From contig CBDANA010000008.1 in the NCBI GenBank assembly GCA_965197385.1, positions 310,001 through 374,000 on the forward strand: a stretch of DNA of 64,000 nt. The letters are read 5' to 3'. Positions 36,513 to 46,365 of this stretch are shown one piece after another; within the stretch, counting starts at the first letter, position 1, and every line of letters begins with the position of its first letter. The notes beneath the pieces are model-generated. The model was not told where the DNA came from. It did no database searches and was given only the letters and a program-made list of their open reading frames with translations. The stretch comes from G963667915 sp965197385. GTDB lineage: Bacteria > Acidobacteriota > Vicinamibacteria > Vicinamibacterales > UBA823. The position numbers and the translations under genes are program-made.

Positions 36513-37043
36513 ATGACGAATCATGCGACGACGAACGGAGACCCGAAGTTGGATCGTGATGACCAGTTGAGGCAGCACGTGGCAACGCTGATCGACGGCA
36601 AGGGTGCGCACCTGACCTTCGAGGCGGTCCTCGACGGATGGCCGGCCGACGCCCGGCATATCACCCCGGAAGGCACGCCCCACACCGCCTGGCAGCTACT
36701 GGAGCACATGCGCCTCGCACAGCGGGACATTTTAGAGTTCTGTATCAACCCGCGTTATGCGGAGCCACGGTTTCCGGATGACTACTGGCCGCCGGTCGCC
36801 GCGGCGCCAGACGCGGCTACCTGGACGGAAAGCCTGGCGCAGTTCGCGCACGACCGCGGAGCGATGAAGCAGCTGGTGGCCGACCGGTCCACCGACCTGT
36901 TCCGACCCATCCCTCACGGGACGGGACAGACGATTCTGCGGGAGGCGCTGGTCGTCGCCGACCACAACGCCTACCACCTCGGTCAGCTCGTGCTGCTGCG
37001 CCGCCTCCTCGGACAGTGGCATTCGCCGGCGGTCGCGCTCTGA
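36513..37043 (+). CDS. DinB-like metal-dependent hydrolase family protein
   Basis: A 176-residue four-helix bundle of the DinB/YfiT superfamily. The expected metal-binding histidines appear in TAWQLLEHMRLAQRDILEF and in ALVVADHNAYHLGQLVLLRR near the end. Family members include thiol transferases and damage-inducible proteins of unknown activity; this one cannot be assigned further. Length is normal. It is the last of the forward genes before the decaying region. Confidence 0.82.
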   Translation: MTNHATTNGDPKLDRDDQLRQHVATLIDGKGAHLTFEAVLDGWPADARHITPEGTPHTAWQLLEHMRLAQRDILEFCINPRYAEPRFPDDYWPPVAAAPDAATWTESLAQFAHDRGAMKQLVADRSTDLFRPIPHGTGQTILREALVVADHNAYHLGQLVLLRRLLGQWHSPAVAL

Positions 37044-37059
37044 GCAGCGAAGCACCGAC

Positions 37060-38988
37060 TTAGTCGCTGCGCAGCGTCACCATCGGATCGACTCGCGTCG
37101 CCCGGCGCGCCGGCAGATAGCAGGCGATCTCCGCGACCACGAACAGCACCAGCGGAATCGCGACGAAGGTCACCGGATCGGTCGGCGTCACGCCAAAGAG
37201 AAGGGTCGCCAGGAAGCGCATCACCAGGAATGCGCAGCCGAGGCCGGCGAGCACGCCGAGCGCGGTCAGGCCGAAGCCGTGTCGGCAGACCATCGCCAGG
37301 ACGTTCCGCGGCCTCGCGCCGAGCGCCAGGCGGACTCCGATCTCGTGCGTGCGTTCCACGACCGTACAGGCAATCACCCCGTAGATCCCGACCGACGCGA
37401 GGATGACCGCCAGCAGAGCAAAGAGCGACAGCAGCCCCGCGCCCAGGCGACGGTCCGCCGTCGACTGGCGCACCACCGCCTCCAGGGTGGTGATCCCGTA
37501 GACCGGTTGGTTCGGATCGACCTCGAGCAATGCGGCGCGGACGTTCTGCACGAGCGGCAAGGGTGACGCCGCACTGCGTACGACGAAGCTGCTCCAGCGC
37601 AACCACGGAAACTCGCGCTGCCGATACGGCGCGTAGATCGCCGGCTGTTCGTCAGCGTGAAGGCCGCCGCTCTTCACGTCGCCGACGACGCCGACGATCG
37701 TCAGCCACTCCTGAAAGCCACCGTCGCGTACGCCGGTCAGGCGCTGCCCGATCGGGCTCCCATCCGGCCAGAACCGTCTGGCCTCGTCTGGTTGATGACG
37801 ACGACGGGCGCGCTGCGCTCATCATCCGACGCGCGGACGCCGCGGCCCAGCAGGACCGCAATACTCATCGTCGCGAAGTAGTGCTCGCTGACCGCACGGT
37901 ATTGGGCGGCCGGCGCCTGCGAAGGCTCGACCGCCCGCCCCTCAATCCGGAACTGCAGAACCGACGAGTTGTCCACCATCGGCACCTGAGTTACGGCGGC
38001 GGCCATCGTCACGCCGCCAACCCGCGCCAGCTGTTCGAGCGCGCGCGTCACGTAGGCCTTCTGGGCGGCCACCGTGCCGTAGGTGGGCGGCCCAAAAAGA
38101 CCGACAACCGCAAGACGTTGGCGGCGTCGAAGCCGGGATCGACGTCGAGCAGCCGGGACATGCTCCGCAGCATCAGCCCCCCGCCGATGAGCAATGTGAG
38201 GGCCAGCGCAACCTCCACGACAACGAGGACGTCGCGCAGGCGTCGGCCGAGACGGACGCCACCCGTGGACGTGCGCCCGCCCGCGTGCAGCGACTCGGCG
38301 AGCGTGGTGCGCGCGCCGTGCCAGGCGGGCAGCAAGCCAAACAGCATCGTCGTCACGGCCGCCACGGCGGCAGCAAACGCACAGATGGTCAGGTCGATGT
38401 TCACTTCGCTCAGGCGAGGCATGTCGGCCGGCTGGGCGCGCAGCAACAGCGGCATGGCTGCCCACGCCAGGGCAACCCCCAGCGCGGTGCCGATCACCGA
38501 CAGGACGAGACTCTCGGTGAGAAACTGGCGAACCAGCCGGCCGCGTCCGGCGCCGATCGCCGCACGGATCGCCGACTCGCGCCGCCGGGCCGTCCCCCGC
38601 GCCAACAGCAAATTCGCCACGTTGCCGCAGGCAATCAAGAGCACGAAGCTCACGGCGCCCAGCAGCGCCAGCAGCATGGGACGGACGTCGCCCACGATCG
38701 TCGCGTGGGCGGACATCACGCTACGCGCCAGCCCGCGTTCTCGTCCGGGTACGCATCCGCGAGCCATTCGCTGATGAGGGCCATCTCCTGGTGCGCTGAC
38801 TCCAGCGTGACGCCGGGATCCAGCCGCGCCACCGTCAGCATGAACCGTGATTTGCGGGAAGTACCGCGCAGCTGATTGCCGAGCGGTGCCCAGAGCTCGA
38901 CGTCCTCGTCGGGAAATCGGAACGGCGGCGGCATCACACCGACGACCGTGTGCGGCTGGCCGTTCAACGCGACGACCCGGCCTACCAC
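37060..38988 (-). pseudogene. Truncated and frameshifted ADOP-type ABC permease
   Basis: Fragments in different frames together look like a duplicated MacB-like orphan permease (ADOP) typical of Acidobacteriota: N-terminal MacB_PCD part (VVGVMPPPFRFPDEDVELWA, about 38800-38988), central FtsX helices (MLLALLGAVSFVLLIACGNV), a second PCD part (VTQVPMVDNSSVLQFRIEGR), and the C-terminal helices with the DPMVTLRSD tail. At least three frame changes occur and the 5' third is missing, cut at about 38990, where a different gene remnant begins on the opposite strand. It is not expected to be functional. Confidence 0.75.
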
Positions 38989-39009
38989 GGACTGCTCGCC
39001 GCCGCGCCG

Positions 39010-40300
39010 TTCCGGACCGTCCTGGACATCACCGGTCCGTTGCCGGGAAACCTGCACGGTTGGTTCGCCCGCGCGCTGTCCGTCCCGTCGAGCCGCGGCT
39101 TCGGCAGCCTCGCCGACGCCCGGCAGGCGCTCGAGCTAATCCCGATCGAAGACTTTCACGCCGGCGTCACCCGCACGTCGCTCACGCGTCTTCTGGAGAG
39201 ACTCGGTGAACTGGACGACCGGACGGAGGATTTCTCCGGCACGGTAATGGACGTCGCGGCTGCGGCATCGGCGCTGACGCCGCACGGTCTACCCGTCCCG
39301 TCGTCGAACCGGCTGCCCGTGCCGCGCCGCCCGTGGATCCGGCGGCGACCGCCGACGAGCCGGCGCTGCCGGTCGAGCCGATCGCCGTCCCGGTTCGCCA
39401 GCCGCCACGCTCCAGTTCAAGCCACCGGCCGCGCTGCCGTCGCCGACGGCTCACGCCGTCTCCGTCCCGGCGCCAGACGCGCGTCCGGCTGAAAATGACG
39501 ACAAAGAGGACACGGGCGCCGATACACCCGCCCGCCCCCGTCGCTGGTCTCGCGTCGCCGCCCTGTTCACCCTGTGCGCCATCCTCTCGGGTGCCAGTCT
39601 CACGGGACAGTGGGAGCGGCTTGGCGACCGGATCCGGGCCACGATCGCCACCGCCGAGGCCCGGATCGACCCCGAGCCGGAACCCGCAACCGGGCAACTG
39701 CGACTCGACTCGACACCCAGTGGCGCCCAGGTCACGCTGAACGGCGATCCGGTCGGCGTGACACCGGTCACGGCCGACACCCTTCCGTCCGGCAGCTACG
39801 TGGTTCGATTCGCCAGTCCGAGCGGTGCGATCGAACGGACCGTGGAGGTTGCCGCGGGACAGACCGCCACGCTGTCGGAGGCGATCTACGCCGGCTGGGT
39901 CGCCTTCTTCGCGCCCGTCCAACTCACAATCCTGCAGAACGGACATCCCGTCGGTTCGACGGAAGACGGCCGGATCATGGTGCCGCCGGAACGCCACACG
40001 TTCGAGCTGGTCGGCGAGCGGTAGGGCTTCCGGCAGACTGTCACACTGCAGGTCGATCCAGGCGAGGTCGTCGCCCGGACGATCGATCCGACGCCCGGCC
40101 AACTGAGCGTGCGCGCCGAGCCCTGGGCCGACGTGTCGATCGACGGAACCCCGGTCGGCCGAACCCCGCTCGACGACATTCCGATCGCGATCGGCACGCG
40201 AAGCGTCCTCTTCTCTCATCCCGAGCACGGCGAGAAACGAGCAGTCCTGACCGTCGTCACCGACCAGCCACACGACCTGCACATGGATATGACCCGGTAG
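39010..40300 (+). pseudogene. Degraded Ser/Thr kinase with PEGA domains
   Basis: The first part (PLPGNLHGWFARALS, then GFGSLADARQALELI) resembles the C-terminal end of Acidobacteriota serine/threonine kinases; the kinase core itself is absent. A Pro-rich linker with two frame changes follows, then a membrane segment (VAALFTLCAILSGASL) and PEGA-like repeats (GQLRLDSTPSGAQVTLNGDP, then another after 40090). TAG at 40022-40024 interrupts the last repeats, which continue in the same frame to TAG at 40298. It was probably a receptor kinase, now lost by truncation at the junction with the permease remnant. Confidence 0.7.
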
Positions 40301-40389
40301 CCCGACAGCCCGTGGCCGCACGACAGCCGCGTGATAGGATGGCCCCACCTGACGACCGACCTGCCCGCCGTCGAGTGGGAGCCCTCCGA

Positions 40390-40908
40390 ATGCACCTCGT
40401 CATCAGCTGCAGCCTCCGCCCGGGCAGTCGATCTCGGATCCTGGCACGGCGCGCACACGACCATATACGTGACGGCGGCCATGAATCCCGTTTCATCGAT
40501 CTCGTTGACTACCCGCTCCCGCTGTGCGATGGCGATAGCAAGTACGACGCTGAGCACGTCGCCGAGCTCAAGGCGGCCATCCGCGAGGCGACGGGTGTGC
40601 TGATCGGAACGCCCGTCTACAACTACGACGCCAGCGCGGCAACGAAGAACCTCATCGAGCTGACCGGCCGCGCCTGGACCGACACCGTCGTCGGATTTCT
40701 CTGCGCCGCCGGCGGCGACAGCAGCTACATGTCGATGATGAGTCTGGCGAACAGTCTGATGCTAGATTTCCGCTGTCTGGTGATTCCCCGGTTCGTGTAC
40801 GCCACGCAGGAGGCCTTCACCGACGACCAGGTGAGCGATCCCGAGATCAACGACCGCATCAGGGCGCTGGCGAACATGCTCACCCGACTCTCGGCCGCCA
40901 TGCCCTAG
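40390..40908 (+). CDS. NADPH-dependent FMN reductase
   Basis: A 172-residue flavodoxin-fold protein. The FMN phosphate-loop region starts VISCSLRPGSRSRILA, and the body has TPVYNYDASAATKNLIEL, GFLCAAGGDSSYMSMMSL and the terminal ATQEAFTDDQ. The fold and length fit NADPH-dependent FMN reductases such as SsuE/ArsH relatives. ATG at 40390 was chosen from the conserved start. TAG at 40906 belongs to a CTAG followed by CAGCCCGTGG, an isolated end of family A. Confidence 0.82.
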   Translation: MHLVISCSLRPGSRSRILARRAHDHIRDGGHESRFIDLVDYPLPLCDGDSKYDAEHVAELKAAIREATGVLIGTPVYNYDASAATKNLIELTGRAWTDTVVGFLCAAGGDSSYMSMMSLANSLMLDFRCLVIPRFVYATQEAFTDDQVSDPEINDRIRALANMLTRLSAAMP

Positions 40909-40918
40909 CAGCCCGTGG
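40905..40918 (+). repeat. Solo family A end at a stop codon
   Basis: CTAGCAGCCCGTGG: the CTAG contains the TAG stop of the FMN reductase and CAGCCCGTGG is the family A terminus. Nothing else of the element follows. The same 10 bases occur without CTAG at 40306-40315, six bases past the previous gene's stop. Confidence 0.45.
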
Positions 40919-40999
40919 CGCCGGCCGGGCCAGTTCATGCTAACCTCCTCGGCGTTCTTCGCAGCTGCCCGACACACTGACCCGCACCCCCGGAAGGCC

Positions 41000-43410
41000 A
41001 TGCGCAGCTTTCTGACCGACCTCCGCCACTCCGCCCGGGTACTCGCCAGCCAGCCGACGTTCAGCGCTGTCGCCATCCTCACACTGATACTGGGCATCGG
41101 CGCCAATACGGCGATCTTTAGCGTGACCAAGGCGGTGCTGCTGAACCCGCTGCCCTACGACGAGCCGGAGCAGTTGGTCGTGCTGTGGGAGGTCAGTCCG
41201 GACGGCGTACTCGATGAGGTATCGATTCCGACCTATTTCGACTGGGAGGATCAAGCGACGCAGATCGAGGAGATGGCGGGCTACCGGCACGAGGATTACA
41301 CATTCTCGACAGCGGACCAGCCGCTGGACATCCAGAGCCTGAAAGTCCGGACCGAGCTCTTCGGCATTCTCCGCGCTGACGCGCGTCTCGGCCGCACGTT
41401 CACGGTGGACGAAACCACGCCCGGGCAGGACCACGTCGTCGTGTTGAGCCACCGGTTCTGGGAACGGCACTTCGGCGCACAGGCGGATGTCATCGGCGAC
41501 ACGATGGACCTTGACGCCGAGCCGTACACGATTGTCGGCGTGATGCCGCCCAATTTCGAGTTTCCGCCAGCCGGCAACGCGCAAATCTGGACGCCGCTGA
41601 GTTTCGACCCGAACAACCTGCACGGCCGCTCCCGCCGGGCGCGGTCGCTGACCGTCATCGGCCGCCTGGCCCCGGACACGACCCCGGCGCAGGCGCAGGA
41701 GGAGATGCGCGTCATCGCCGCCCGCATCGCCAGCGAGTACGCAGAGAGCAACGACGGCTGGAGTGCGACGCTCGTCGCCGCCCACGCGCAGCTCGTCGAG
41801 GCCGCCCGGCCGGCGCTCCTCGTGCTCAGCGGGGCCGTCGGATTCCTCCTGCTCATCGTCTGCGCGAACGTGGCCAATCTGATGCTGGCCCGTCTGTCCG
41901 GCCGGCAGCGGGAGATCGCCGTCCGCGCGGCGCTCGGCGCGAGCCGGTGGCAGCTCGCGCGGCCGATCTTCGTCGAGAGCGTCCTGCTGTCGGCGGTGGC
42001 GGCGGACTCGGACTGCTGCTGGCGGTTGCCAGCCTGCGGCTCCTGACACTCTTGCCGGCGGGCAGCCTCCCGCGCATGGAGCAGATCAGGCTCGACGGCG
42101 GCGTGCTGCTGTTCGCCATCGCCGTCTCGATCGCGGTCGCCATCGTCTTCGGCCTGCTCCCCGCCATGCAGGCATCTCGGGCGCGGCTCCGGACTACGCT
42201 GAACGAGGCGTCGGGCACGACGGGCAGCGTCACAGCCCGTCGGGCACTGAACGGCCTCGTGGTAGTCGAGGTGGCGATGGCCCTGATGCTCCTGATCGGC
42301 GCCGGACTGATGATCCGGAGCTTCGATCGGCTGATTCAAGTGTATCCAGGCTTCGAGCCGGACAACGTCATCGCCGCGCAGATCTATCTGCCGCAGACCA
42401 AGTACGGCGAGCGCCACGAGGTAGCGACCTTCTTCGAGCGCGTCATCGAGCGCCTGAAGACGGTCCCCGGCGTCCGGTCTGCATCCGCCGCCTCGGCGCT
42501 ACCGATGCATCCGGTCGGCACGGATTTCGCACTGGCGTTCACCGTGGAAGGTCGCCTGCCACCGGCCAACGGCGAAGAGCCGCAATCCGACGTGCGCATC
42601 GCCACGCCGGGCTACTTCGAGACGATGAAGGTGCCGCTCTTGCGGGGACGGCTGTTCGACGAGCGCGACCTGGCCGATGCGGTCCACGTGACGATCATCA
42701 ACGAGACGATGGCCACGCGCTACTTCCCCGATGAGGACCCGCTGGGTAAGGTCGTCGTCAACCCGCACGGCCGGAGCGAGGTCGTCGGCGTCGGCGGCGA
42801 CCTCAGGCATTACGGCCTCGACAGCGCGCCGCGGCCGGAGATCTTCCTGCCGTTCCGCCAGAGCACGATCAACGGCATGGCGCTGGTCCTCTGGACCGAG
42901 AACGATCCGCTCCAGTATGCCGGCGTCATCCGGCGGGAAGTCTGGGCCGTGGATCCCAGCCAGCCGATCTACGACATGAGCACGATGCGGCAGGTGCTCG
43001 CGCGCGCCGTGTCCCTGCCCCGCCTCAACATGACGCTCATGGCGGTCTTTGCCGGCACGGCGTTGATTCTCGCGACGCTGGGCATCTACGGCGTCATCTC
43101 CTACTCGGTGGCGCGCCGGACGAGGGAGCTCGGCCTGCGGATGGCGCTCGGCGCCGAATCCGGAGACGCGCTGCGGCTGGTCATCGTGAACAGCATGGGG
43201 CTGGTGGGGCTCGGAATCGGCGTCGGGCTCGTCGCCTCGACCGCCATAACCCGGTCGCTGGCCACGTTGCTCTACGAGGTGAGCCCGCTGGACCCGGCGG
43301 TCTTCCTTGGCGTCTCACTGCTGCTGAGCGGCGCCGCGCTCACCGCCTCCCTCGTCCCGGCCCTCCGGGCGACCAGGGTGGATCCGATCGTCGCGCTCAG
43401 AGAGGAGTGA
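41000..43410 (+). pseudogene. ADOP-type ABC permease with one frameshift
   Basis: A duplicated orphan permease of about 800 residues. The first frame (41000-~42003) has the ADOP start SFLTDLRHSARVLASQPTFS, then a MacB_PCD domain with IVGVMPPNFEFPP and the FtsX helices (VCANVANLMLARLSGRQREI). Near 42003 a one-base deletion in a run of GCGG repeats shifts the frame; the sequence continues from GGLGLLLAVASLRLLTLLPA through a second PCD and helix block to DPIVALREE at 43410. Everything else is intact, so this may be a sequencing error or a phase-variable slip rather than true decay. The tail overlaps the VWA gene by 14 bp. Confidence 0.8.
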
Positions 43411-44314
43411 CGCTCGCCACGTAGCCGCGTCGCGCCCGGACGGTGTAGTCCCGTCCCACCACCCGCACGCGGATGCGCCGGTAGCGCCCGTCCGGCGGCT
43501 TCGACGGCGTGTAGCCCAGCGTGTACTGGTGGTTCAACTCGTCGGCGATCCGGCGAACCGCCGGCACCAGTTCGCTCGTCTCCCGGACGACCTCCGTGTA
43601 ACCTCCGCTCTCGTCCGTCATCTCACGCAGCGCAAACGGGTTCACCTGGTCGTTGATCGGCGCGCTCTCCTTGGCGTCGATCGCAATGGCATAAACGAAC
43701 GCCTCGCTCCGCCGTAGCCGGTCGCGCACTTCCCGCACCGGATGGTCTGACGCGGTGTCGGCGCCATCGGAGAGGAGCACGATGGCGGCGCGCTGGTGGC
43801 GCCGACTCTCGAAGAGCGGTAGCGCCTCGAGCATCGCGTCGTACATCGCCGTGGCGCCCCAGGGGCGCACTGCCTCCAGCTCCGGGCTCAGCCGGCTGGG
43901 CGTGCGCGTCCAGCCGGTCGTGACCATCGGCCTATGGTTGAACACGAGCAAGAAGGCCTCATCGGACGGCTCGAGCAGATCCAGGAGGAACCGGTTCAGC
44001 GCGAAGCGCGCATCCTCGATGCGCTGCCCGTACATGCTGTCGCTGGTGTCGAGCACCAACCCCAAGCTGAGCGGCACCCGCTCGCGGCTGAAGTACGTCG
44101 CCGGACGGCGCTCGCGATCCTCGTAAATCTCGAAATCCGCCGCGGTCAGGCCGTCCACCAGGCGCCCCTCGGCGTCGGTCACCGTCGCGGTCACGTTGAC
44201 CAGCTCGATGCCAGACCGGAAGACGCTTCGGCCGTCCGGCAGGCGACGCTGGGCCGCGGCGGCGGCGATCACCGCCGCGCACAGCAGGAGGCTCGTCGCC
44301 AGCAATCGCCGCAT
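43397..44314 (-). CDS. VWFA-domain protein with signal peptide
   Basis: A 305-residue secreted protein: signal peptide LLATSLLLCAAVIAAAAA, then a VWFA domain with the MIDAS-like site DTSDSMYGQ, later threonine in GWTRTPSRLSPELEAV and the aspartate of VLLSDGADTASDH. The start has ELVNVTATVTDAEGRLVDG, which is a standard Acidobacteriota VWFA-related protein architecture. Such proteins probably mediate metal-dependent protein contacts. ATG at 44314 starts the signal peptide; the frame extends upstream to 44404 without it. It is tail-to-tail with the frameshifted permease. Confidence 0.85.
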   Translation of the reverse strand: MRRLLATSLLLCAAVIAAAAAQRRLPDGRSVFRSGIELVNVTATVTDAEGRLVDGLTAADFEIYEDRERRPATYFSRERVPLSLGLVLDTSDSMYGQRIEDARFALNRFLLDLLEPSDEAFLLVFNHRPMVTTGWTRTPSRLSPELEAVRPWGATAMYDAMLEALPLFESRRHQRAAIVLLSDGADTASDHPVREVRDRLRRSEAFVYAIAIDAKESAPINDQVNPFALREMTDESGGYTEVVRETSELVPAVRRIADELNHQYTLGYTPSKPPDGRYRRIRVRVVGRDYTVRARRGYVASVTPL

Positions 44315-44360
44315 CTGTTGCCCAGCGTTGCGCCGGGCGGTCCCCCGGACCGTCACAGGC

Positions 44361-45439
44361 CTACCCGCCCTGGACCGTGTCGCCTTCGGCCGCCTCGCCC
44401 TCAACCAGCGAGCAGATTGCCGATTGCGAGAGCACGCGGGTCACCTCGAGCGTCCCGATCTTCTCGGTGATCCGGTCCAGCACGTTTCCATTGGCATCCG
44501 TGATCTCATCGACCACGCGGTACACGTCGAAGCGCTGGCCGGCCTGCAGGCCAAAGTTTTCACCCCGATTGATGTAGAACGAGCCGTCGCGGGCGCCGAC
44601 GATCTGGCCCACGGGCACAACTGGCTGCAGGGAGGTAAACTGGTCCGCTTGGGCAACGATCTTGTCGACGACTTCTTCGACGGCCGGACGCAACGACTCC
44701 TGGGCAATGCCCGCATCGAAGTCCCGTTCGGCTCCCGCCCCGCGGAAGAACCCGCCCCCGAAACGCTTCTGACCCTGGCCTTCCTCGGCCATCAGGATCT
44801 CACCCGTTGTCGTGTTCACCATCCGCACGTCCAGCATCGTTTCCGCGCGCACGTACGACCCGCTCAAGCGCCCGAACCTGCCCGACACCCGTTCAATCGA
44901 GAACTGCGTGATCGAGCCGGTCAGGATGAGCTGCACGCCGAGCAACTGCCCGAGCCGGGCGGCCGTGTCGCTCGTGACGGCGCCGCTGGCCCCGAGGTCC
45001 TGCTCAGCCAGAATCGCGTTGAGCGCGCCCGTTCGATGACACTGAATTTCCCGGAGCGGAAGAGTTGGGTCGTCAGCTCGTCGGCGGCCGCGGCGCCCAG
45101 ATTGTTGCCCCAGTACGACTAGGTGCTGTTGTTCTCGAAGTTCATGACGGCCACCCGGACCTTGTCGAACGACTGACCGGCCGCAGGGACCGCCGGGCCA
45201 GCCAGCACCAGGGCCAGCACGACGCCTAGCAGCCCGTGGTGAAAGTCCCGCTGCAGTCGACCGCCGAGGCATCCCGGCTTCGGCGGAGCTGAGCGTCTTC
45301 CACGATGGGTCGAATACTCCCGGTATGCTTCCTCCTCGCGCCTTGCGGGGTGGGCGCCTCGGCGGGCTCGGTGCCACGCTGGACTTTCACCACGGGCTGC
45401 TAGAACACGAGTGCGGATGCCGAAGAATTGACGATGCAT
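44361..45439 (-). pseudogene. CsgG-like curli/pilus secretion protein, broken by stop, frameshift and in-frame repeat
   Basis: The CsgG/HfaB fold is recognisable: VRVAVMNFENNST, then LNAILAEQDLGASGAVTSDT, LGVQLILTGSITQF, and later FGLQAGQRFDVYRV, ending in GTLEVTRVLSQSAICSLVEG. Three lesions interrupt it. TAG at 45119-45121 replaces the expected Trp (NNST-x-SYWGNN). A frame change near 45020-45035 follows. A 174-bp insertion of repeat A copy 8 plus target duplication splits the signal peptide at MHRQFFGIRTRV, in frame. It therefore kept a signal peptide-like C-terminal half (VVLALVLAGPAVPAAG) and was disabled later. Confidence 0.75.
45226..45403 (+). repeat. Family A palindromic element, copy 8 (170 bp, CTAG duplication), in frame in a gene
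   Basis: Exactly 170 bp (45230-45399) between CTAG at 45226-45229 and CTAG at 45400-45403. Ends CAGCCCGTGGTGAAAGTCCC and GGACTTTCACCACGGGCTG are nearly perfect. The core GATGGGTCGAATACTCCCGG is intact. With its 4-bp duplication it adds 174 bases, a multiple of three, and its frame through the CsgG-like gene has no stop. It is the best-preserved copy and probably recent. Confidence 0.92.
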
Positions 45440-45621
45440 TGGCGCCTCCACCGGACGGCCAGATCGGACGCATCGCGACCATCTGTCGCCACGCCGAGCC
45501 GTCACGAACGCACTATAGCAAGGGAACGCCGAACCACCAAAACGCGACTCGGCCGAGGCAAGACGGGGTGTACGAACGGGCCTGTTCCCAGACAGCGATC
45601 GCCTCTGCGCACCAGACGAGA

Positions 45622-45667
45622 AGACGGCGCACGCCGGCGCGGCGCGCCGGACCGGCGTGCGCCGTCT
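45622..45667 (-). terminator. Strong hairpin after the secreted-protein gene
   Basis: AGACGGCGCACGCCGG (45622-45637) is perfectly inverted at 45652-45667, with a 14-base GC-rich loop. It lies 2 bp beyond the stop of the minus-strand gene 45670-46296. No clear T run follows, so it may act as an mRNA-stabilising or intrinsic-type terminator rather than a classic one. Confidence 0.65.
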
Positions 45668-45669
45668 GA

Positions 45670-46296
45670 CTACCCGCCGAGATTCAGGTCGTCGATGTGG
45701 ACGTTCAACAGATGGTTCACACGCACCCCGGTAATCCCGTCCGTGTGGAGCGCGGACTTCGGCTGCGACGACACCTCCGTGCCGTTCACCAGGAACCGCA
45801 CCTGGTCGGCGCCGACCTCCACCGAGAGCGTGTTCAGCGACCGCCCGTTGTCGTCCAGCGTGTTAATCGCCGAGTGCGCGGTCCACGCCACGACATCCGG
45901 CGTCTCGCTGCCCTCACGGTTCCTGATGAGGAACTCGCCGCCCTGCCGGAGCTCGAAGTACGAGTACTGCTGGTCCAGCCCTGACAAGTCCGACCCGCCA
46001 AAAACGAGACCGTACGCGTTCGGATGCCCCGACGGCCCAATTTGCCGAAACGATGCGCTGATCGTGTAGGTCCCCTCCGCCGTGCTGCCGGCCTGCCAGA
46101 ACGTCGCCGCGCCCGCGCCGGCCGTCGTCGCGTGGACGCCGCTGCCCATCGACTGAAAATTGAGCACGCTCGTGGCGTCTCCATCGCGGTCGAGCCGGGC
46201 TTCCCACCCCTCCGCCGTGACACCACCCTCCGGGGCCTGCGCGGCCAGAGGCACCGCCAACGCCGCTATCGCAATCGCTACTCGCAGGACTCGCAT
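45670..46296 (-). CDS. Secreted beta-sandwich protein (DUF1080/concanavalin-like)
   Basis: A 208-residue protein with a signal peptide (VLRVAIAIAALAVPLAAQ). The mature part looks like a jelly-roll lectin or 3-keto-disaccharide-hydrolase-type fold: TYTISASFRQIGPSGHPNAY, then GLVFGGSDLSGLDQQYSYFE, LRQGGEFLIRNREG, and ending TEVSSQPKSALHTDGITGVR and VNHLLNVHIDDLNL. I cannot identify a ligand. It precedes (in transcription order) nothing obvious and is 69 bp from the arylsulfotransferase. Confidence 0.7.
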   Translation of the reverse strand: MRVLRVAIAIAALAVPLAAQAPEGGVTAEGWEARLDRDGDATSVLNFQSMGSGVHATTAGAGAATFWQAGSTAEGTYTISASFRQIGPSGHPNAYGLVFGGSDLSGLDQQYSYFELRQGGEFLIRNREGSETPDVVAWTAHSAINTLDDNGRSLNTLSVEVGADQVRFLVNGTEVSSQPKSALHTDGITGVRVNHLLNVHIDDLNLGG

Positions 46297-46365
46297 GACA
46301 CTCTCCTCCTTGGAAATGGAACTGCTGTTCTCAACTGATCAGGAAACGGATGATTATAGCAACTT

